Shown: positions 44,785-56,640, counted from the first letter of the stretch. The stretch is DNA of 64,000 bases from Erinaceus europaeus (GCF_950295315.1 NC_080181.1:4466726-4530725), one strand, 5' to 3'. Made by a program: numbers and translations. Notes: a model not told the origin generated them from the sequence alone.

Positions 44785-44935
44785 CACTCTCTGGGCCCCA
44801 AGCACTGTGCAGGCCATTCCACAAGTATGCTACCACTTCTTCCTGACTAACAGAACTGAGAAATAGATATGGAGATCTCTGTAATACAGTGAAGGAACCC
44901 GAGCCCTTAGAAAAGTTTAGTTACTTCTCCAGATT
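44785..44935 (-). repeat. MIR fragment, - strand
   Basis: CCCCAAGCACTGTGCAGGCC, AACTGAGAAATAGATATGGA and AAAAGTTTAGTTACTTCTCC follow the MIR core reversed. Confidence 0.55.
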
Positions 44936-45107
44936 GTCCCATATGGGGAGGCATTAGAGATTGTTTTTGTTGAGTAGATAATTTTGAATCCAGATATCAA
45001 TGACTATTAAGCTATTGATTTTTCATGAAGATAAACCATATGATAACACTAACAATTATGGAAAACCCCAAAAGCAATGAGACTGAACTTTAAAAATGCA
45101 TTTAAGG

Positions 45108-45270
45108 GTGCTGGGCGGTGGTGCACCGGGCTAAATGCACATAGTATGAAGCGCAAGGTCCAGCACAAGGATCCTGGTTTGAGTCACCAGCACCCCACCT
45201 GCAGGGGGGTTGCTTTTCAAGCAGTGAAGCAGGTCTGCAGGTATCTGTCTTTTCCTTTCCCTTCTCTGAA
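45108..45270 (+). repeat. SINE, + strand (body shortened)
   Basis: GGTGCTGGGCGGTGGTGCAC, GGTCCAGCACAAGGATCC, CCTGGTTTGAGTCACC, CACCTGCAGGGGGGTTGC. It ends in TCTTTTCCTTTCCC without the 3' linker. Confidence 0.8.
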
Positions 45271-45503
45271 ACACCTTTCCTAAGCTCCAGACAGAATTAA
45301 ATCCGCCTCTCTATTTGGATAGAACTTGTTGTCTACTTCCAGTGTGACAGATAAAACACATGTCACATTCATTTGCACAAAGCTGTCTAAAGCACGAGTT
45401 CTCTACACTTGGATGAGAACAGGACATAGTGGACAGGTTGTCAATAAACACTTGAGACCCTCAACTGAATATCCAGTGTTTGAAGCTCTGTCATTATTCC
45501 CAG

Positions 45504-45672
45504 GTTTTTTATAGGCAGGAGGGTCACAGCGACAGTCAAGTTATTGAAACGCAGAAGCCGCAAGCAGTGGTATCCCTCCCAGATGCTGGGGTCTACATTA
45601 TTGAAGTTCGAGCATACAGTGAAGGAGGTGATGGGACAGCTAGTTCACAGATCAGGGTACCGTCATACTCAG
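45504..45672 (+). CDS. CNTN5: contactin-5 exon: main part of FnIII-4
   Basis: The acceptor is TCATTATTCCCAG and the donor TACTCAG/GTAAGT. The exon is 169 nt, entering at phase 0 and leaving at phase 1. It encodes [40 protein letters not shown] and [27 protein letters not shown] is the strand-F motif and GGDGTAS the following turn. RVPSYS leads to the GPI-attachment region in the last exon. Confidence 0.97.
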
Positions 45673-45984
45673 GTAAGTTTTGACATAATTAGCTTCATTT
45701 TCTATTGATAATGTCAAGATGGTATAAGCCTCATCAAAATTAGTGCATGATGCAGGGGTTTTGTAAGGTCTTTTTTCAATCCTTTCAGTAAAGCAAACTG
45801 CTATTCTTCCCGTAATTGCAGAATTTCCTCAAATGTAGCAAGTAATTTATAAATACATTAATTTTTCATTAAAAATTTTTCTTCTTATGAAATGTCCTTG
45901 CCTATCTTTCCTGTGTTGCTAAGTATTATCCTTCCTGGTCTTTTTGGCTTCTGCAGTTTTCTTCCTCTGTCTTCCTCCCTCTGT

Positions 45985-46158
45985 GTCAGGCAGAGAGAGG
46001 AGAGATACCATAGCGCTGCTCCACTGCTTGTGAAATCCACCACCACCGGCCCACCTGTGCACTGGCAGGGGTCCCCATGTAATAAATAACCTAAACTCAA
46101 ACCCAGGTCCTTGTGCTGATAACATATACACGCTGCTGTTTGAGCCACCTGCTGGCAC
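45985..46158 (-). repeat. degenerate SINE, - strand
   Basis: GGCAGAGAGAGGAGAGATACC, ATAGCGCTGCTCCACTGCTT, CTCAAACCCAGGTCCTTGTG (reversed B box) and TTGAGCCACCTGCTGGCACC. Confidence 0.6.
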
Positions 46159-46607
46159 CTACTGGTACTGCACTAGTTCCAGCTTCTCCAGGGCCTTGAC
46201 GTCTAAATAAATTACAATGTTACGGAGCATCCATTGTTTATTATTGGATTCTATCCAATATTATTGTCACATAGGTAATATATAACACTTCAAAATTCTA
46301 TCTTTAAAGCGCAGTTTGTTGACTTGACACCCTTATTAGTGTTAGCTAATCCCTCCATCATGTCACATAATCATTACATCAGACCACATAAAAGCTTAAT
46401 ACATCTTATGATGAATATATTAAAGTATAGTTTCAAGAGTAAGGAATATAAACAATGTGTTTAGATTGATTAATTCACAGTTGAGCTATTTAGATAGAAG
46501 TGCTAAATTTTCATGAGCACCTTAAAAGTTAAAGATGGTTTCTTAACAGTGAAAAAGATGAGATTTTTTTTCTTTTTGCTTGTTTAGTAAGCTAATTTCT
46601 AGTAACA

Positions 46608-46715
46608 ATGTGAAGAGCATTTATTGAGCCCTGGCTATCTGTTTGATTGTCTTGTATTGTACTGGATGTTTCCATATATTATCTTACTTTTTTCTAGCAA
46701 TTTTATGAGCCAGAT
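46608..46715 (-). repeat. MIR fragment, - strand
   Basis: GAGCATTTATTGAGCCCTGG and TTCTAGCAATTTTATGAGCC resemble MIR 3' sequence reversed. Confidence 0.5.
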
Positions 46716-46816
46716 TTTTTTTTATTCTCTGACACTCCAAGTTTCCTTTCAATTCAACATAATGATATCATAAAGTGTATTCTAGATAAAGATTAATCCT
46801 AAGTTTAGAAATATTT

Positions 46817-47015
46817 ATTTTTAATTATTTATTTATTTTCATATTTTACTGACTTTATTTTAATGAGAGAGAAAGACTAAGATACAGAGAGGGAGAGAGA
46901 ACAGAGCACTGTTCTGCTCTGGCTTATGGTAGTGCTGGGGATTGAACCTGGGACCTCAGAGCCTCAGGCACAAAAGTCTTTTGCATAACTTTTATGCCAT
47001 CTCCTCAGCCCAGCT
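46817..47015 (-). repeat. SINE (third type), - strand, with 11-bp near-duplication
   Basis: TGAGAGAGAAAGACTAAGATA, GCTTATGGTAGTGCTGGGGA, TTGAACCTGGGACCTCAGAG and TTTATGCCATCTCCTCAGCC. TAGAAATATTT (46806-46816) and TGGAAATATTT (47016-47026) flank it. Confidence 0.82.
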
Positions 47016-47656
47016 TGGAAATATTTGTAAGGACTTTCATTCTCCTATTTACTTTTAACTTGAATTAAATTTTTTTTAAAAAGTGCCAACTTTGATGCGT
47101 TAGTTAAAACACTTTGACCAGTGCGGCCTACTCAATTACAATAAAGCAAACTTTCATACTGTCAACTAACATAGACCCCCACAGCATGAGCAACAACCTA
47201 TTTTCATTCTTGCCACTGCCAAACACTGGAAGCCTAGGAGTGCTAATGGCCTGGCCAAGTGCAGTAAGTGGTTCATGTCACGACTAGGAGTCGAACTTTG
47301 CCCAGTGTTGTTTGCCTTTTGCTTGGCCACACCAACAGAACAGATTTGGCTTTGTGAACGCTCTGCGAATTTGAGAGGCAGATCCTACTTAGCATTCGGA
47401 AAGGGAAAGGTTTTTGTACCAGTGTCATGTAAGTTGATTTAATAAGGATCTAGCCTCTCTCAAATAAATGGAAAGGGGCTATTTACAGTTGTTATTTATG
47501 AAGTGTGCAGGTACCACTCATATAGCTCATATGTGCTTATGTACCTCACAGTCACCCTGTTTTTTTCAAGTCGAAATATATGTAACATTCTCCAGAGTGT
47601 TGATTAATAGATTTTACTAGTGCCTTACCTGTCAACATTTTCAAAGATGTGTTGTG

Positions 47657-47658
<2 letters not shown>

Positions 47659-47691
<33 letters not shown>
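47659..47691 (+). repeat. (GT)n microsatellite
   Basis: About 16 GT units. Confidence 0.97.
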
Positions 47692-48269
47692 GCCCAGAAA
47701 AAGATTCTTCTGCTCTTACCAAGTATCTGCAAAGTCTAATATACAGATTAGTCAGTTAAGTCAAGAAACTACTACAGTGCATAGTGTACACAGTAAACAC
47801 AGTGTTTTGATCTCAAAAGGAAGAATGTTTCCTGCATGTAGACAGCAGTGATAAATGATAATTCTCGTTTGCTGAGCTTGGGATGAGAATATAGAATGTC
47901 CTTCAGCTCAGCTGGAACACTCATATCAGTTAAAGGGCCCATCAATAAATTAACTTTAAATTGGTTTATTATTTTTAAATTGAAACAGTGAATGAATTTG
48001 TTAATTTATGACATTGCCACAAACTTGTGCTAATTATCTTTGCTCCATTTCCTAAACGATATGCTCTATAGAATTTTTTTCTCATATCTGGATTTGTTTT
48101 CCATCATGCGTCTTTGATAATAATGACATTGGGCCAACTGATAAGCACTGTTAGAATGGCATCACCTTTTGGACTACATGCATAGACACTTGTACCACTC
48201 CCTGTAGCTTTTGGGAAGCCCCAACAAAATCTCCCTGTACAGTTATGAAGAACACTCTCATTAAGAACA

Positions 48270-48479
48270 GGACCAGGTGGCCAGGTGGTGATGCATCTGG
48301 TAGACCACATATTACAGTGAGCAAAGACCCTGCTTCAAGCCCCCAGTTCCCACCTGCAGGGGGAAAGCTTCACTAATGGTGAAGCAGAACTGCAGGAGGC
48401 TCTCTTTCTCTCTCCCTCCATGTCTCCTTCATTCTTCTTTGTCTCTATCCAAAATAAATAAACATTAAAAAAAAAAAAC
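48270..48479 (+). repeat. SINE (second head type), + strand, close to the last exon
   Basis: CCAGGTGGCCAGGTGGTGAT, TGCTTCAAGCCCCCAGTTCC, CACCTGCAGGGGGAAAGCTT and a AATAAATAAACATT plus A-run tail. Confidence 0.85.
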
Positions 48480-48588
48480 AGTTTGAATGTTACACCCAGC
48501 TGTCTCACATGCTTAAAAAGATGACTTTTCCGTAGCTCAAGCAGAGCCTAAGTGATCAACTGTATTTGATGTTTCTCTCTGTTCTCAG

Positions 48589-48689
48589 GGGGGAAAATCA
48601 CCAGTGCTCAGTCGACCCTCCACAGCCTCTCCACGTCTTCATCAGTCACGCTGCTCTTCGCGTTGATGATTCCTTCGACCTCTTGGTGA
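48589..48689 (+). CDS. CNTN5: contactin-5 terminal coding exon: GPI-anchor signal and stop
   Basis: The acceptor is CTCTGTTCTCAG, entering at phase 1. It encodes [19 protein letters not shown] then [14 protein letters not shown] and TGA at 48687-48689. The small residues at the exon junction (Ser-Gly-Gly) suit a GPI attachment site, followed by a Ser/Thr-rich spacer and a hydrophobic end, as expected for a GPI signal that is removed in the ER. The attachment residue is an inference. The SINE at 48270 ends 110 bp upstream. Confidence 0.96.
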
Positions 48690-50816
48690 AAATGCAGACT
48701 TACTTCGTTTTAGCTTGGTAACAGCAGTCACCTGAGTGTAGCGTGAGTGGAGATCTGGAACCTTGAGAGGAGCTTTAAGGACCCGGGGGCTCTCTACCTG
48801 GTAAATTCCCAGGAGGCTGGGGCTGCTCCTCATCCGTCAGGTTACTCTTTGGCCTTTGTGAAAAGAGAGGACAGTGCTTGATCCAGTACAGATATGCAGA
48901 TTGTATGTAATAGACTTTTTGTAAACAAATGCTCTTTCTGTCAGATGTATTCTTTACTTCTTTAATATGTTGAGATTTGATTTTCTATCTGATGACTCTG
49001 AGTATGTGGCATTCATTTCTTAGCAAGTTGGTCGCTAGCAGATCTGACAAACACAAATACAAAACTAAGAACAGACAGCTTGCTTAAGGTGACTCCGAGT
49101 CTAGTGTTTTTCATTTTCCCTTCAGATGACTATTCCAGTTAACAAACTAACAGGAGAAATGAAAAGGAAAATGAGTTGTATGGCCCATTGTAGGATAAGT
49201 ACACAATAATTTTCTCAAAAAATATGATGTGACTGCATAGTGAACTAGCAGAATTTATCGTCGTGCTATTCTTTATGCACTCTAGAGCAAGTTTGTTGAG
49301 TAGGGAATAGGGCTTTTACAGCAGTACAAGGTAAATAGAAAGTGAGTCCAAGCAAATCTAAGTGCTGTTGTTTTCATCAAGTACTAGGTTATCTAGCTGA
49401 AAATACAGTACACATTTTAATTTTAATAACTAAAAATAGCTTAAGTCATAGCAGTATACATGATCGTTAAAAACTGGAGACCCTGAAAAACCGCCAAATG
49501 TACTAACTTGAAACTGAAATAATACGGGAGAAAACTTTCCCATTTCCCTACCTGCTTCCAAAGCAGATGTTGAGTTAGATCCAAGCTTCTTTCTAATTGT
49601 GAATAATTTTAAAGACAAAGAAACTTGGTTGTGCAAATAATTATGCTTATGTACATCTTTTAAGATAAAGTGGTTCAAGCATAGCACATACATTTTTATA
49701 TTTTTAAGCGTCCTGCATCATCTACTACTTATAAAAATCTAACCCACTACTAAAATCATGAGGACTGGCTGGCTAAATCAATTTTTAACTTAATCTGTGG
49801 AAACAAGACCTCAGTAGAGGAGCTCAGCTAGTGGAAGAACTGTCCACTGTTTGGGAGGTGACCCATCTTATCTGCTATTATGTAAGTGAAGTCAACTTGA
49901 ACCTAAGGGGTAGCTGTTGGCAAGTGAGATGAAAGTTTTCTGTTTGCTGATATCTTACAGAGGTTCTAGCAAACATGAGACCGTGCCAGAGTTTGAAGAT
50001 GCCTACAGGGACAGTTATTGCAAAGTCATATTCCTAAAGAGTCTGGAGAAACTGCAGTTTTACAGGTGATGCTAATTAATATGAGACCATAAAGCAACTT
50101 GTTCCTTTTCTTTTGCAAATTGTAAACCTGCTTATTCAACTTGATTCTTTAACAGCAAGCAAATTGAGCTTCCACTGTTGGCTCTTCAGGTTAGTTCTTG
50201 TGAAGTGGAAGAATACAGTAACCTCTGTTCTAAACATCCTACAAGACCAGTTTCAGACATAAAATACGCCTACTTTTGTTGCTTCTTTAATTTCTTTGGG
50301 TGGAGTTATGCCCCCCCAAACCCTAAGCAAACAAGAAATTATTTAAAAGACGGCTTCACTTAGCAGCTTATACTATTAAACTACTAATGATAGTGACTAG
50401 CCAAGCCTCTGAATAGTCACAGCAAAGTGGCCTTTCTCGAGCACCTCTGTGGAGTGGCTGGACTTTGCACCTAGAGAGATACTTACTGTTTAGCAGATAA
50501 AGTACCATCTCTCCTGAACATGGTGTACCTTGCAGCAGTAGATTCCACACCTGAAAAAAATGCAGCAAGAATATTTTAAAGTGGAGGCTGATTTTTGCTT
50601 CATATCTCATGAATCAAGCTCTTTTCCTTTTTTTCTCATGATGTTATATACTAGACTGAGTGAAGGACTTTAAGAATCAGACTATTACTGATATTCTTAC
50701 AAAACACAGCCCATCAGTAGATGGCAAATTCAAACATACTAGTATTCCTACCCAACTGACGGATGGAACATAGCTGACAGAATATTTACAGAATGTCTGC
50801 ATTGTATTCTTTCCAA

Positions 50817-50822
50817 AATAAA
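50817..50822 (+). terminator. CNTN5: candidate proximal polyadenylation signal AATAAA
   Basis: AATAAA within CCAAAATAAAAATATGCG in the 3' UTR. No strong GT-rich element follows. Confidence 0.4.
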
Positions 50823-51289
50823 AATATGCGATGTTTTTACTCAACACAGATATAACATGTATTTTGCAGCTATAAGCCTATTTTAAAAAGCAGGTTTTTC
50901 AATGTTTATGTGCTTATGTATTCCATACGTGTTACTTTGTAAAAGAAAAATTGAACAGCACTCCAGACCAAGGCACATTCTTTTCAGCTGCAATACTAAT
51001 TGAGCTTTTTCTTGGCTGGTATAGTAAGCGCAGTCTTAAACCACTAAAGAGACTGTATTTTTATATAATGTTAATTGAACTGTGAAGAAAAAAAACACCC
51101 CCCATAATTAAAAATTTCATGAAGATGAATGCTTTGCATACCCAAATGAAGGTACTGTGGGCCCCATGTCAAACCGTTAAATATATTGTATACAATCTGT
51201 ATATATACTATATATAATGGTACATATCATGTGGAAGGCACAGTCAGATAATAGTTCTGTGTACTGATCTTGTAACATTAGATCTTTTT

Positions 51290-51295
51290 AATAAA
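51290..51295 (+). terminator. CNTN5: candidate main polyadenylation signal AATAAA
   Basis: AATAAA in TTTTTAATAAATAATTCTC with a T-rich region just downstream. Best candidate for the transcript end. Confidence 0.6.
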
Positions 51296-51315
51296 TAATT
51301 CTCTTTTTATTGACT

Positions 51316-54300
51316 TTTATCTTCTCTCCTGTCAACTACATGAATGGCATTATTTATCTAATGCAAATCTTTATGTTTCTATGAATACAGTGGCCTCTGC
51401 ATTTCTAAAGAGATTATTCTATAAGGATTCTGCATGCTGTTAAGATCTAAGATTCAAATACCTTCATAGATGTCTGTGTAGTTCCAACTTGAAAATTGAA
51501 GTTTTTGTCAAAAAACAAACAAAAACACAAAGAAACAGGTCCAAATGGAATGCATTTAGCATTAGACTCGTGGCTCCTTTCTTCTCAGGGAAGGGAACTT
51601 CTGCTTCTTAGGTCGGTCCAGCCTGGCCATTTGTTCTGGGTACAGTTCCCATTGTAGAGTTGCTCACACTTGTGTGCTCACTCAGTGCTGTGTTACTATG
51701 CCAGCAATCACATGAGCTTACAGTAACCTGTTTGCATATGTTTATCCTCCATTGTCCCCGCTTCGTAACCCTTCATGAGGAACCATTTCACACTCATCTG
51801 AAGATTCACCCCCACCCCGTGCTTATAACAATAGCTAGCTCATGTCAAGTAAGCGATGATGATAAATTACTGTCAGTTTAGAAATTTTCCTATACAACAG
51901 GCTCCACAAACAGGCTTCATCATCTAAATCTCCTGAGAATTCCAGTGTAGTAGGGCAGAAAGGAACCCCTCCTTTCAATTTCTTCTCAAACACAAAATGA
52001 GTCAATGGTACTGAAAGGAATTTAGTGGTAAGTAGGAAGTTTTCATATGGGTCTACCCAGCTGACCAACCAATCCCAAGCCTAAAGATTTACCCCTAAAG
52101 TTGATTTGTCAACATAGGCACTATTGAATAAATAAACAAGGTGCAGAATAGTGAACATATTGGCCTTTTTTGTTAGAAGAAGGGAATCCTTGTATTAAAA
52201 TACTTATTAATACTCTCTAAAATAAATGAACTAAAGACTGAACATAGTCGTTAAAAAGGGGAGGTTCTCAGAGAAGACAGCAAATGTGTGTAAGCAAGCT
52301 CCTTCTCAGTGTGTTTGTACCATGGTTTCCATTCAGAGTTTACAATAAGTGAAACCAAGTGAAGGAAAACGTAACAACCTCCAAAAACTGAGCATAAATG
52401 GAAAATAACCTAGTCACATATGAGCTCAGTGGCTCATAAGTTTAAATTGTCCATTATATAATCATTATAAACGCATACATGATTATTTCATGTTTGAATT
52501 TTGATACTAAATTTCTAATGAAGTGAAACTTAAGCATGAAGACAAAACACATGTGTGCGCACGCGCACACACACACACGTGCACATGCACCCCTACCTTA
52601 AGCTATATTCAAGGCTCTTCTTGTTACTGTCTTAACTAGTAGAATCATATTTGAACTAGCCAATGTATATGTATAAATGTTGAAGGTTTTAGAAGAGTAA
52701 AGCATCAAGATAAGAGATGCATATATACAATGTTTTCAGTTTTAAAAAACCTTTAGCATTAGATTTACTAATATGAGCATATTCATAGTTACTTTAATAA
52801 TTTTCTTCAAAATGATCTATTTTTTAGAGCATTGATCAGTGAGAAGGCCTAGAAGATCAGTGAAAAATGCCCTTAGTGGAAAAGTCATAGACATCAGGAC
52901 TAAATAGTACAGAAATCACGGGGTCCAAATTTCATGTACCACTAAAAGGAATCAGGACTTGCTTGAAGAAACTTCGATTAAATGTTTCGGGTAGGAGATA
53001 CACAAGGTGAGCTGGGGACTTCTTACTCTGCCTATAGAAACGCCACAGTCATGACAAAAGTCCAGCTTAAGCAGCTCCCAAGCAAAAAAGATAAGACAAC
53101 TTTAACTCAAAAATAACAATGACAGTAATGGTTTAAAACACATGCAATAGAAAAAAATTCATGATTCCACAGTAACACACATACCACGGACACATATGAG
53201 TACTGTTTAAAAAATACAAAGAGGGCATACTTAAATATTTGTTTTCTTTCCCATAAGGACTGAATTTAGGAAAAATCAAATAGTTTATGACTGGCAGCGC
53301 TACTTTATAAAAACAATCCCAGTTGGGCTTTTTGTGCCTGTATGGTTCCAACTGCTTCCTATACAATCTTCTTTTTCCTCGGTATCAGCGGGAGAGGGAG
53401 AGGCACCATAGCACAGCTCCATTGAAACAAATAAAAATAAAAGTAAGAACAGATACCTAATGCAAAAGGAATGAAATTATAAAATTATAAATTATAAAAT
53501 TATAAATAGGAATACTTAGTGATTCACGGCAGATATAAAACCACCGGGTCAAATGCTGGTGAAGGGCATTTCAGTAGAAAGTTCACTGCCACCACTGAAG
53601 CCTGCATATTGTGTCATCACACAGACATTGGGCATATCCTGACAAGTTACAGCAGGACACACAGTCCTCTCTCTCGGTCTCTCTCTCTCTCTCCCACTGT
53701 CTCTCCAGTATTTTTGTCTCCCTCTCTCACTGTCTCTCCAGTATTTTTGCTCTAAAAGAATTTTACTTTGATCCTGAATATTTCAAAGCTGTACATCTAT
53801 TATCTATTTGGAAGTGCTGAGAATGTGAAAGCAGAAACACTACCACTGGAAAGAATCAGCTAAATCCTCAGATGGGAGTTTCCTGCAAGACAAAATACTC
53901 CCGTCTTCACAAATAAATGCCATGTGGGTTGAAAGTGGAGGAGGAAGCTGTTATAGTTTTAAAATAGACACAGAAGCAGTTTCAGTATAAACAGTGGATG
54001 GGTGGACTTTGTTAGATTCCCAATTCAAACAAACTGACTGTTTTTAAAAATGTGAACCTTTGTGATTATGGGGGAAATTGTGCATATAGACTGGGTGTCA
54101 GGGAGGAGAAAATGATGGTAGAAAATAGTATTGATTACTTTTTTTTTAAAAGTCATCTTCAGAGACATGTACTAAAGTATATACTGATAAAAATGACGTG
54201 ATTTCTAGAATTTGCCTTAGAACATACCATTCAATTTGGAAGCAGAATGCATGAAAGAAGTTGAATGATAAGTATTTCTGAAGCCAAGTGATGGGTAAGT

Positions 54301-55220
54301 GGACATTTATTACACTGTTACCAGAATTTGTGCTAGGGTGACTTAATTTACCATAACAAAACCTTGAGATTTGCATCATGTAACAAAACAAAAAAAAAAA
54401 AGCACCTGCTTTAGATTCCTTAGCAGCCGTAGTTACGGTATTGTGAAATACCCGTGAATCTTTTATCAGGAAACATAGGTATGCCCATCTTGACCTTTAT
54501 CACTAATAAAGATTATTATCAGCAATAACCCTGGAGGCTAAATAAATAAGTAACATCACTGCAACAGTTTAGAAGTATTCCAACTCTAAACAACAGTTAC
54601 GTGACAGAACTCAGCTTGCCAGATCTTATTTCTTCCTCTCATCACTCATATAGGGAAACCAAAACGCCTAGACTGTGTTTAAGTTAGATAGATGACTGAG
54701 TTCCAGCTAGTGGAAGGCAATGAAAGTACTGTGTGCAGTATCCTCGCTCGCGCAACTTAAGCTTTACTTTCTAAAAGTAGTGTATTGTGCTAGAGAGTGG
54801 GTCTTCAGACTGAAGGAAATTCTCTATTTTAGAAAGAGTGAATGAATGCAACCTTGATCAAACTACAAGTAAATTATTTTCTGGGAATAGACAAACCAAC
54901 TATAAACTTTAGATAGAAGCAAAAGACACAGAACTGCAACTGTCCATTGAACAACAAAGTTGGAAGACTTATACTCTTTTTCAATCCATAAAGTTATGGG
55001 GGTTAATGAATTACAGTGTAGTTGTTGATGCTTGGGTACAATTTCTCATCTCCTGTGGTAGGTGTCTGCAAAACACTCTCACCTCCAATTTAGGTCTTTT
55101 TCTGCAGTCCTAAACTCACCTATACTCTCTTACTTCAAAGAGAACATAGTTAACCTAGATACAGTAATACCATTTCAACATCAGAGGTATGATCCATCAC
55201 AGAAATAGCGGAATGGCTGG
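51316..55220. other. intergenic or distal 3' UTR, nearly SINE-free
   Basis: AT-rich unique sequence. Contents: three AATAAA hexamers at 52127-52226, a 44-bp alternating purine-pyrimidine tract (52547-52590), a short degenerate SINE trace near 53,385, an AT repeat near 53,480 and a CT-rich patch (53,665-53,750). No open frame looks like a gene. Confidence 0.7.
52547..52590 (+). repeat. alternating purine-pyrimidine tract with CG steps
   Basis: Every step from 52547 to 52590 alternates purine and pyrimidine (units such as TGTGCGCACGCGCACACA). The core is (CA)n with CG steps. Confidence 0.95.
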
Positions 55221-55228
55221 ACTTTCTT

Positions 55229-55373
55229 CCTTTATTTATTCATTTATTTGTTTATTTTTACCAGGGCACTGATCAGCCCTGGCTTATGGTGGTGCAAGGA
55301 ATTGAACTTGGGACTTTAGAACTTCAGGCTTCAGAGTCTCTTTGCATAGCCATTATGCTATCTACCCCCACCC
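55229..55373 (-). repeat. SINE (third type), - strand
   Basis: TTATTTATTCATTTATTTGT, GGCTTATGGTGGTGCAAGGA, ATTGAACTTGGGACTTTAG and ATTATGCTATCTACCCCCAC. ACTTTCTT-type sequence flanks both sides. Confidence 0.75.
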
Positions 55374-55404
55374 AACTTTCTTTCTTTTTTTTTTTTTTGA
55401 AGTA

Positions 55405-55687
55405 TTTTTTTTAATATTCATTTGTTTATTTCCTTTTGTTGCCCTAGTTGTTTTATTGTTGTAGTTATTATTGATGCTATCGTTGTTGGATAGGACAGAG
55501 AGAAATGGAGAGAGGAGGGGAAGACAGAGAGGGGAAGAGAAAGATGGACACCTGCAGGCCTGCTTCACAGCTTGTGGAGTGACTCCCCTGCAGGTGGGGA
55601 GCCAGGGAATTGAACCAGGATCCTTAGACCGGTCCTTGCGCTTTGCGCCACCTGCGCTTAATCCGCTGTGCTACCGCCCAACTCCCC
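55405..55687 (-). repeat. ERI-type SINE (short 3' end), - strand
   Basis: TTTCCTTTTGTTGCCCTAGT, TTGTTGGATAGGACAGAGAG, CCTGCAGGTGGGGAGCCAGG and TGCGCTTAATCCGCTGTGCT with GCCCAACTCCCC at the end. Well preserved. Confidence 0.9.
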
Positions 55688-55884
55688 AACTCCCTCAACT
55701 TCCTTAAAATGAAAAACTCTTCTCTGAAAAAGACAATGTTAAGATAAAAAAAATAATTTATAGGCCAGGAGAAAAAAAAATATTTGCAGTAAACATATCA
55801 GATAAAGGAGTGTTATCCAAAGTGAACAAAGAGCTCTTAAAACTCAGTAATAAGAGAATCACCCAATTTTAAAGTGAACCAACG

Positions 55885-55963
55885 ACCAATAACAGCAACA
55901 ATAATAACTACAACAATAAACAATAAGGGCAACAAAAAGGAATAAATAAATATAAAAAACAAA
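55885..55963 (+). repeat. 3' end of an ERI-type SINE, + strand
   Basis: AACAGCAACAATAATAACTA, CAACAATAAACAATAAGGGC and AACAAAAAGGAATAAATAAA with no body upstream. Confidence 0.8.
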
Positions 55964-56236
55964 TAAACACACAGAAAGGTCTATCACAGCATAGATCATG
56001 GGGAACTAAGTGTAAGTCAAAATAGTAGGATACATCTGCTAGCATGGCCGAGGTCTCCACCATGGACCACACCAATGCTAGGGAGGTTGTGGAGCCACCG
56101 GACCGCTCACACAGTCCTGGTAAGAATGCAGAATAGCACAGCCCCTTTGTAGGACTCTCCTTAGAGACAAAGAGGCAGAGGAAGATACTTTCATGAGCCA
56201 TTTTGTTCAAGTTGGATGTTAGGAACATGCATCAGA

Positions 56237-56438
56237 GGGGCCAGGTGTTGGCGCACCTGGTTGAGCACCCATGTTTCAATGTGCTAGGAGCTGGGTTCAA
56301 ACCCCTGGTCGGCACCTGCAAGGGGAAAGTGATGAAGCAGGGCTGCAGGTGTCTCTGTCTCTCTCCCTCTCTCTCCGCATTCCTCTCAATTTCTGGCTGT
56401 CTCTATCCAATAAATAAATTTAAAAAATTTTTAAAATC
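56237..56438 (+). repeat. SINE (second head type), + strand
   Basis: GGGGCCAGGTGTTGGCGCAC, CTGGGTTCAAACCCCTGG, GGGCTGCAGGTGTCTCTGTC and TCTATCCAATAAATAAATT. Nearly complete. Confidence 0.85.
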
Positions 56439-56640
56439 ATATGTAAGAAAAAGAAAATGCATCCAAACTAGTAAAGAAGACTTAGAATCCAAGGGCTCCG
56501 AAAAGAGGAAGCAAAGGCATAGGGATTGTCATTAGATGACACTTCTAGAAATACATAAACATTTAGACCTCCAACTTGGAGGAGGAGGCACTTAGAGTCA
56601 TATACATGTATGTACTTCATGCTCTCCAAGATAGTATCTG

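Larger units (their letters stand above)
39464..45503 (+). other. CNTN5: CNTN5 intron, phase 0, 6.0 kb, inside FnIII-4
   Basis: Non-coding. It holds SINEs (39812, 40396, 41954, 42360, 45108), a solo LTR (41013-41376), a MIR (41735), a (CCTT)n tract (42229-42357), a LINE-like 3' fragment (44168-44600) and a MIR trace near 44,785. The 42,660-44,160 stretch shows no element I recognise; a 101-codon - strand open frame at 43441-43746 has no recognisable domain. Confidence 0.9.
45673..48588 (+). other. CNTN5: CNTN5 last intron, phase 1, 2.9 kb
   Basis: Non-coding. It holds a degenerate SINE (45985), a MIR trace (46608), a SINE with duplication (46817), a (GT)n tract (47659-47691) and a SINE (48270) that ends 110 bp before the last exon. 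Confidence 0.9.
1..51315 (+). other. CNTN5: CNTN5 gene, 3' portion (nine terminal exons, introns, 3' UTR)
   Basis: Contactin-5 (NB-2) is a GPI-anchored neuronal adhesion protein of the immunoglobulin superfamily, with six Ig and four FnIII domains. From family knowledge it acts at the axonal and synaptic surface and has been linked to PTPRG, Caspr4 and APLP1 and to auditory and retinal circuits. The window shows nine exons that splice in frame into about 430 residues: FnIII-1 to FnIII-4 and a GPI signal. This fits the last ~40% of a protein of about 1,100 residues. The segments [18 protein letters not shown] and [18 protein letters not shown] are contactin-5-like and differ from contactins 3, 4 and 6 as I remember them. 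Exon coordinates come from reading frame plus AG/GT boundaries. The promoter, signal peptide and Ig domains are upstream and not visible. Gene assignment is high confidence; orthology was not checked by alignment. Confidence 0.95.
48690..51315 (+). other. CNTN5: CNTN5 3' UTR (proposed extent)
   Basis: AT-rich, without any SINE. AATAAA occurs at 50817-50822 and 51290-51295; the latter is followed by a T-rich stretch (CTCTTTTTATTGACTTTTAT) that suits a downstream element, so I place the main end near 51,315. A shorter form ending near 50,840 or a longer one using AATAAA at 52127, 52131 or 52221 is possible. Confidence 0.65.
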
